Shown here: piece after piece, positions 60,106-64,000 of the stretch | How the letters are laid out: every line of letters begins with the position of its first letter | Numbering within the stretch: the stretch's first letter is position 1 | Origin: Branchiostoma floridae | Lineage: Eukaryota > Chordata > Leptocardii > Amphioxiformes > Branchiostomatidae | Assembly (NCBI RefSeq): GCF_000003815.2 | Contig: NC_049982.1 | Coordinates: 12,117,183-12,181,182 of the forward strand | Reading direction: 5' to 3' | Length of the DNA stretch: 64,000 nt | The notes under the pieces: generated by a model | Told to the model about the DNA's origin: nothing | The model's input: only the letters and a program-made list of their open reading frames with translations | Databases searched by the model: none | Program-made: the position numbers and the translations under genes

Positions 60106-63100
60106 CTGAAAAACACCAACAAGACACACATGAAGTACAAATGTACTATATCACCAAACAGTCAGAAATATGTGGAGAAAAATTCATATATGGTTTGACT
60201 AACAAATATATATTCTAACCAATAATCTATCCAAGAATTGTATTGAAACTGCCCTTTGCTATAAAAAAGACAGCTGGTTAGTCAAGAGAAAAGTGTCCTT
60301 ATTGTAACTATGGGAACCAATCTCTCAGATGGACTAATCTCTGTCAAGGAGAAAGAATGAAAAATCTTTCCCATTCACACAAACAGCTGTTACCGGTCAA
60401 TAACCCCATTTCTTTTATTCTGATGACCTCTAAAATGAAGTATTTAATATCCTTGAAAGACCTGGTCTGTGACGTTTGTAAATACAGTTTTTATCTTGGT
60501 TTCAAAAGAGTGCATACATGAAATCCATTTGTTATTAATACCATGGTGTCATTGCACCACTGCCTGGGACAGACTGCTGAACTAGCTTCAGACCATACAT
60601 GCCCATAGATTTGAAAGAATACAGTTTTTTGTTTGTTTCTGGAGCTTGTTTTATAAAATGGGAGAAGGTGAGCCAACTTCATAAAGGTGAGCAAATGTGA
60701 AGAAAACTGACGGAAAACCAATGAACACCTGTCAGTATGATTTCAATAATGTGCATAGTTAATTCTTTTCACCTTGGGATTTACAAATTTGTTGCACTGT
60801 TGGCTACCACAGACTTATAAGTGTTATCATTAACAACTATGGAATTACAGATACCGAGGACAGCAAAGTCCATAGTTCAATCTAAGTAGAGCATCCCATC
60901 CTTGACCATTAGCTGGACTCTATGCCATAGGGCTTTGCTTGTCCATAGCAGAAAAGGAATGGTGGAAGGGCAGAGGACAGGGTAATCCTAGGTTACTGAA
61001 CCAGAATCTAGAACATTTCTATAAATGAAACATGAAATCAGTATGCAGATCTCTGATTGCTGTAGAGGGCAGATCCTGCATGGTATTTTTCGGAATACAA
61101 AGCAATCTCACAGGATTTTCTAATTTAGCTCATGCAAATCCCTTCTCCTCACATTGCTGATAAAAACTGCATCACAATCATGCTGTGCAAAAGTGGACTA
61201 GAATTCAGGACAAACTCTTCACATTGTCACCCATGGTGGTAACATGTTAAAAACATGGTATTTAGTATGATCCACAATCGCCTGCAAAGTAAGGACGAAG
61301 ACTGCTACTTCTCCAGGTTGTTGGACTTCAGTTTTGAACATGCATTGGTAATTTCACATATATTTGTAATATCAAAAAAGCTCCTTGATCAAAATCAAGG
61401 TCCTTCCCACACAGCATGGTGTATGAGCCCCTTTGTAACTGTTTCATTTGATAGATTTCACCTTTATCTAAGAGAATTCCATTGCCTCAGACTTTTAAAC
61501 CTTGAATTTGTAAAGGAATGCTTTAGCATTTACATTTTTCATAAATGGCTGTTGTTTGTTTCAGTTCTAGAATCTTTTTAACTCATTGTATTTGTGGATG
61601 AAGCATCATTCACTAAAATGTATCCTATATAACAACAAAGTTTCATGTCATTCCTATGCATCATGGTGTATTCAGATGGGCTTTCCCGAAAATGAACTGG
61701 TGCATGCTGGGATATGTTTACATCAAGATGCCCAGCTGGCTATGCCCCAGTGCATCCATTTGTCATTCTTGTTCAATATCTCCACCATGCCACTGTCCCC
61801 CCTGGAGTCCTGATTGGTAGCAAGGAACTTGACAATAAAGGTAGCACTTCTCTAGCCTGGGTACCATCCGATTACCACCAGGTTTTTCAGGGCAGTCAGG
61901 TAGTAATCAAATGATTATCCCAGGCTAGCACTCTCCTTCCTCCAAAAGAAAATGCACTACCACACTACCAGTAAAGATGATACAAAATGTTCTTGACGAA
62001 TTTTCACTTTAATCCCATCTATTGTTTGCAGATAATCTATTTCAGCTCCCCAGGATACAGTAAATCATTAGACAACAATGGATTAGATGTTGTTTCATTA
62101 GATGTACTTTGCATCAGAAAAACAATCATATACACCATAGACCAACAACAATATGCTTTAACAAACAGATCCATTAATACCAACATTGTCCTGTTCATCC
62201 ACTTTTGAAATCCTACCATTGAGAACTGGTTGGGCAACTCTATTTGAAGGAATAGATAAATAGACCACCGGGACATAGAAAATACCAGTGGGAATACAGA
62301 TAATCTGAGTCAGGTGACATCTTTTTTTCCAGTCTAGTAGTCTTGTTTCTTGGGCAAGAATTGAAGATAATTCCATAGTTTGCAATATTTGTAAATAGAT
62401 TCTTCAATCAGGGCTGGGGAAAATAGAAGACATGTATGATGTAGTATCTATTCTCTAAGATAATCACTTAAATGACAAACCCTGCCAGTGACATGGTTTC
62501 CTTGTACCAAATAACAGATGAGTACATTTATTATATCCAATATCTCTCAGGCTGACCAAGTATCACTTGGGGATAAATCCAGCTTGACAAAACGGAAATA
62601 CTGGGTTTCCACTGAAAACCCTATCCAATTTCTTCTCCCACTGGCATGCAAACTTCCCATCAGTGTGACAGCACATGGGAAAATCATGACAAATAACTGA
62701 ATATTCCCATCCCAGAGAGACTGCTGCCTACAAATAGCCTAAAGTTGAAAGGTTCAGGATCACAGGTGGCTCCCAAGACTGTCTAACAAGACTTGACAAC
62801 CTCATGAGATTTTCTTTCCAGGATGCAGAAGAACTGTGAAAACAAGGAGGTTACCTGGAACTGTGTACATTCAGCACCTTCTGGCATTTTTCAATGGAAA
62901 AGGGAGTTTTAGGAAAATATTTGTCAATCAAGAAATGTGTAAATCCTCATCCAGATCCCCATTCATTTTGGTAGTACAAAATGTATAGAGATAGGTACAA
63001 CCATTTTTTAAAGAGTTAGCATGCATATAAATTGATCCCATTTTGTGAGGGTATCCTATACAAACAAAATATAGAAGTGCTATAAGAAGTGCAAGACCCA

Positions 63101-64000
63101 AATGGATTCTTGTGTTAAAAGTCAGCGCTTATATTGCTGGGACTGGGAAGGCCAGAGGGCCTCTTATCGCTTGCACTGCTTGCCAGGCAAAAGGGAAAAT
63201 TTGTAGAAAATTACAGTCATTTCTGCCTCCCTAAGGAAAGACAAAAAACAACAATCAGGTGTCCCAATGAAGCGTAAATGTCATAAGTAATGGGGCCAGG
63301 CTGGGAAGGTCAGTTCCCAGTGGCTGCCAACACGGGGGAGTGGTTATTAAGTTTGGTACTTTTTTACTGGTCATGCAAAAGCAGTAACTTAAGGATATGA
63401 ATTGATCCCCTTTTGCCTTGATCTCAACACAGGTGCATCCCACTGTAACTATTCAGCAGCAGTAAATTGCATCCCAGCACCTATTGTATAAAGTATCTAT
63501 TATTGAAGAACTGTCATTAGCCATAAGAGGTTTGTTGGGAAAGCAGCTACAAAGATAAATATGGTATAGTCTTCCGCATTGTAATGAGCTATGTGGTATA
63601 CATGTATGGTTATGGGGGCATAAGTCAGCAGATGGGGAATGGTGATAGCACACTATGTACCATCTGCAAATACTTGTTGTGTTATTGGATTCTGCTGAGA
63701 GATGTCACCTAATAGTTTGACGATGGACAGGACACCTGGAGACATTAACTGGGTCATCTACCTGCACAGGAGAATTTGGCTGGACACACCCAAGACTGCT
63801 GACCACAAAAGAAGCAGACAGGCACTCTTGAAAGGTTCCAATACAAATAGATCCAATACATGATGGATCATCATTCTACCTGCATGAGATAGTGGTATCA
63901 CTGGTGATCTAACCCAATGGCAAAAAATACATATACCTCTGCAATATACATTTGTTAGAGAACATCTCGAAGATAAAGTTGGATGCCAATTTTTTCTTGT
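60106..64000 (-). other. Upstream MXD intron, right edge of window
   Basis: No exon encoding the Sin3-interaction helix or the 'NELEKNR' start of the basic region was found on the minus strand. One foldback element at 61852-61928. Otherwise nothing recognised. Confidence 0.5.
61852..61928. mobile_element. Foldback element, 77 bp
   Basis: CTAGCCTGGG at 61852-61861 is exactly mirrored by CCCAGGCTAG at 61919-61928, and the complementarity continues inward (taccatccgattaccacc against the inverse of ggtagtaatcaaatgatta). Flanks agcacttct and agcactctc may be a degraded target duplication. Best-preserved member of the CTAGCCTGGGTACCATCC family here. Confidence 0.75.

Noticed and set aside
61255-61581. 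Possible 5' exon of MXD near 61.3 kb
   Set aside because: The minus strand gives a short NNLEK-like stretch but runs into a stop with no donor, so it is not the NELEKNR exon.

Overview
This is a 64 kb piece of an intron-rich animal nuclear genome. Evidence: every protein gene is split by GT-AG introns with consistent phases, UTRs are long, non-LTR retrotransposon remnants and short foldback elements occur throughout, and the genes are animal families (small heat shock protein, CCDC149, DNMBP/Tuba, MXD). The AT-rich composition, single unduplicated copies of vertebrate multi-copy families and the repeat content suggest an invertebrate deuterostome. A lancelet (Branchiostoma) is my best guess, but this is inference from protein similarity recalled from memory. 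Two runs of N are assembly gaps: 100 bases at 10495-10594 and 299 bases at 20122-20420.

Layout. 1-6200 is repeat territory: a LINE 3' fragment, then a roughly 3 kb structure bounded by two 430 bp near-identical inverted arms that enclose a CR1-like reverse-transcriptase tail. 6308-9947 (+) is a three-exon small heat shock protein with a CCAAT box and a TATA box. 12.1-22.25 kb (-) is a CCDC149 orthologue with 12 visible coding exons; one more is predicted inside the 299-base gap. 22.6-42.6 kb (+) is a complete DNMBP (Tuba) orthologue: 18 coding exons, 1539 residues, six N-terminal SH3 domains (vertebrate Tuba has four), a DH RhoGEF domain, a BAR domain and two C-terminal SH3 domains. CCDC149 and DNMBP are head to head, their putative 5' ends only a few hundred bases apart, so they may share a promoter. 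42.6-51.7 kb has no recognisable coding gene but holds two promoter-like clusters (ETS/E2F at about 43.1 kb; E-box, E2F, CRE and TATA at about 46.7 kb), microsatellites and foldback elements. 51.7-60.1 kb (-) is the 3' part of an MXD-family bHLH-zipper gene; its first exons, with the Sin3-interaction domain, must lie beyond the right edge.

Functional picture. DNMBP is expected to link dynamin and actin regulators through its SH3 domains to Cdc42 activation by the DH domain, at membranes shaped or sensed by the BAR domain. MXD is a transcriptional repressor that pairs with MAX, CCDC149 is a conserved coiled-coil protein of unknown function, and the small heat shock protein is a chaperone. They do not form one pathway. 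The useful relation is genomic: human DNMBP and MXI1 both lie on 10q, and CCDC149 and MXD4 both lie on 4p, so this window looks like the pre-duplication arrangement of that paralogous chromosome pair.
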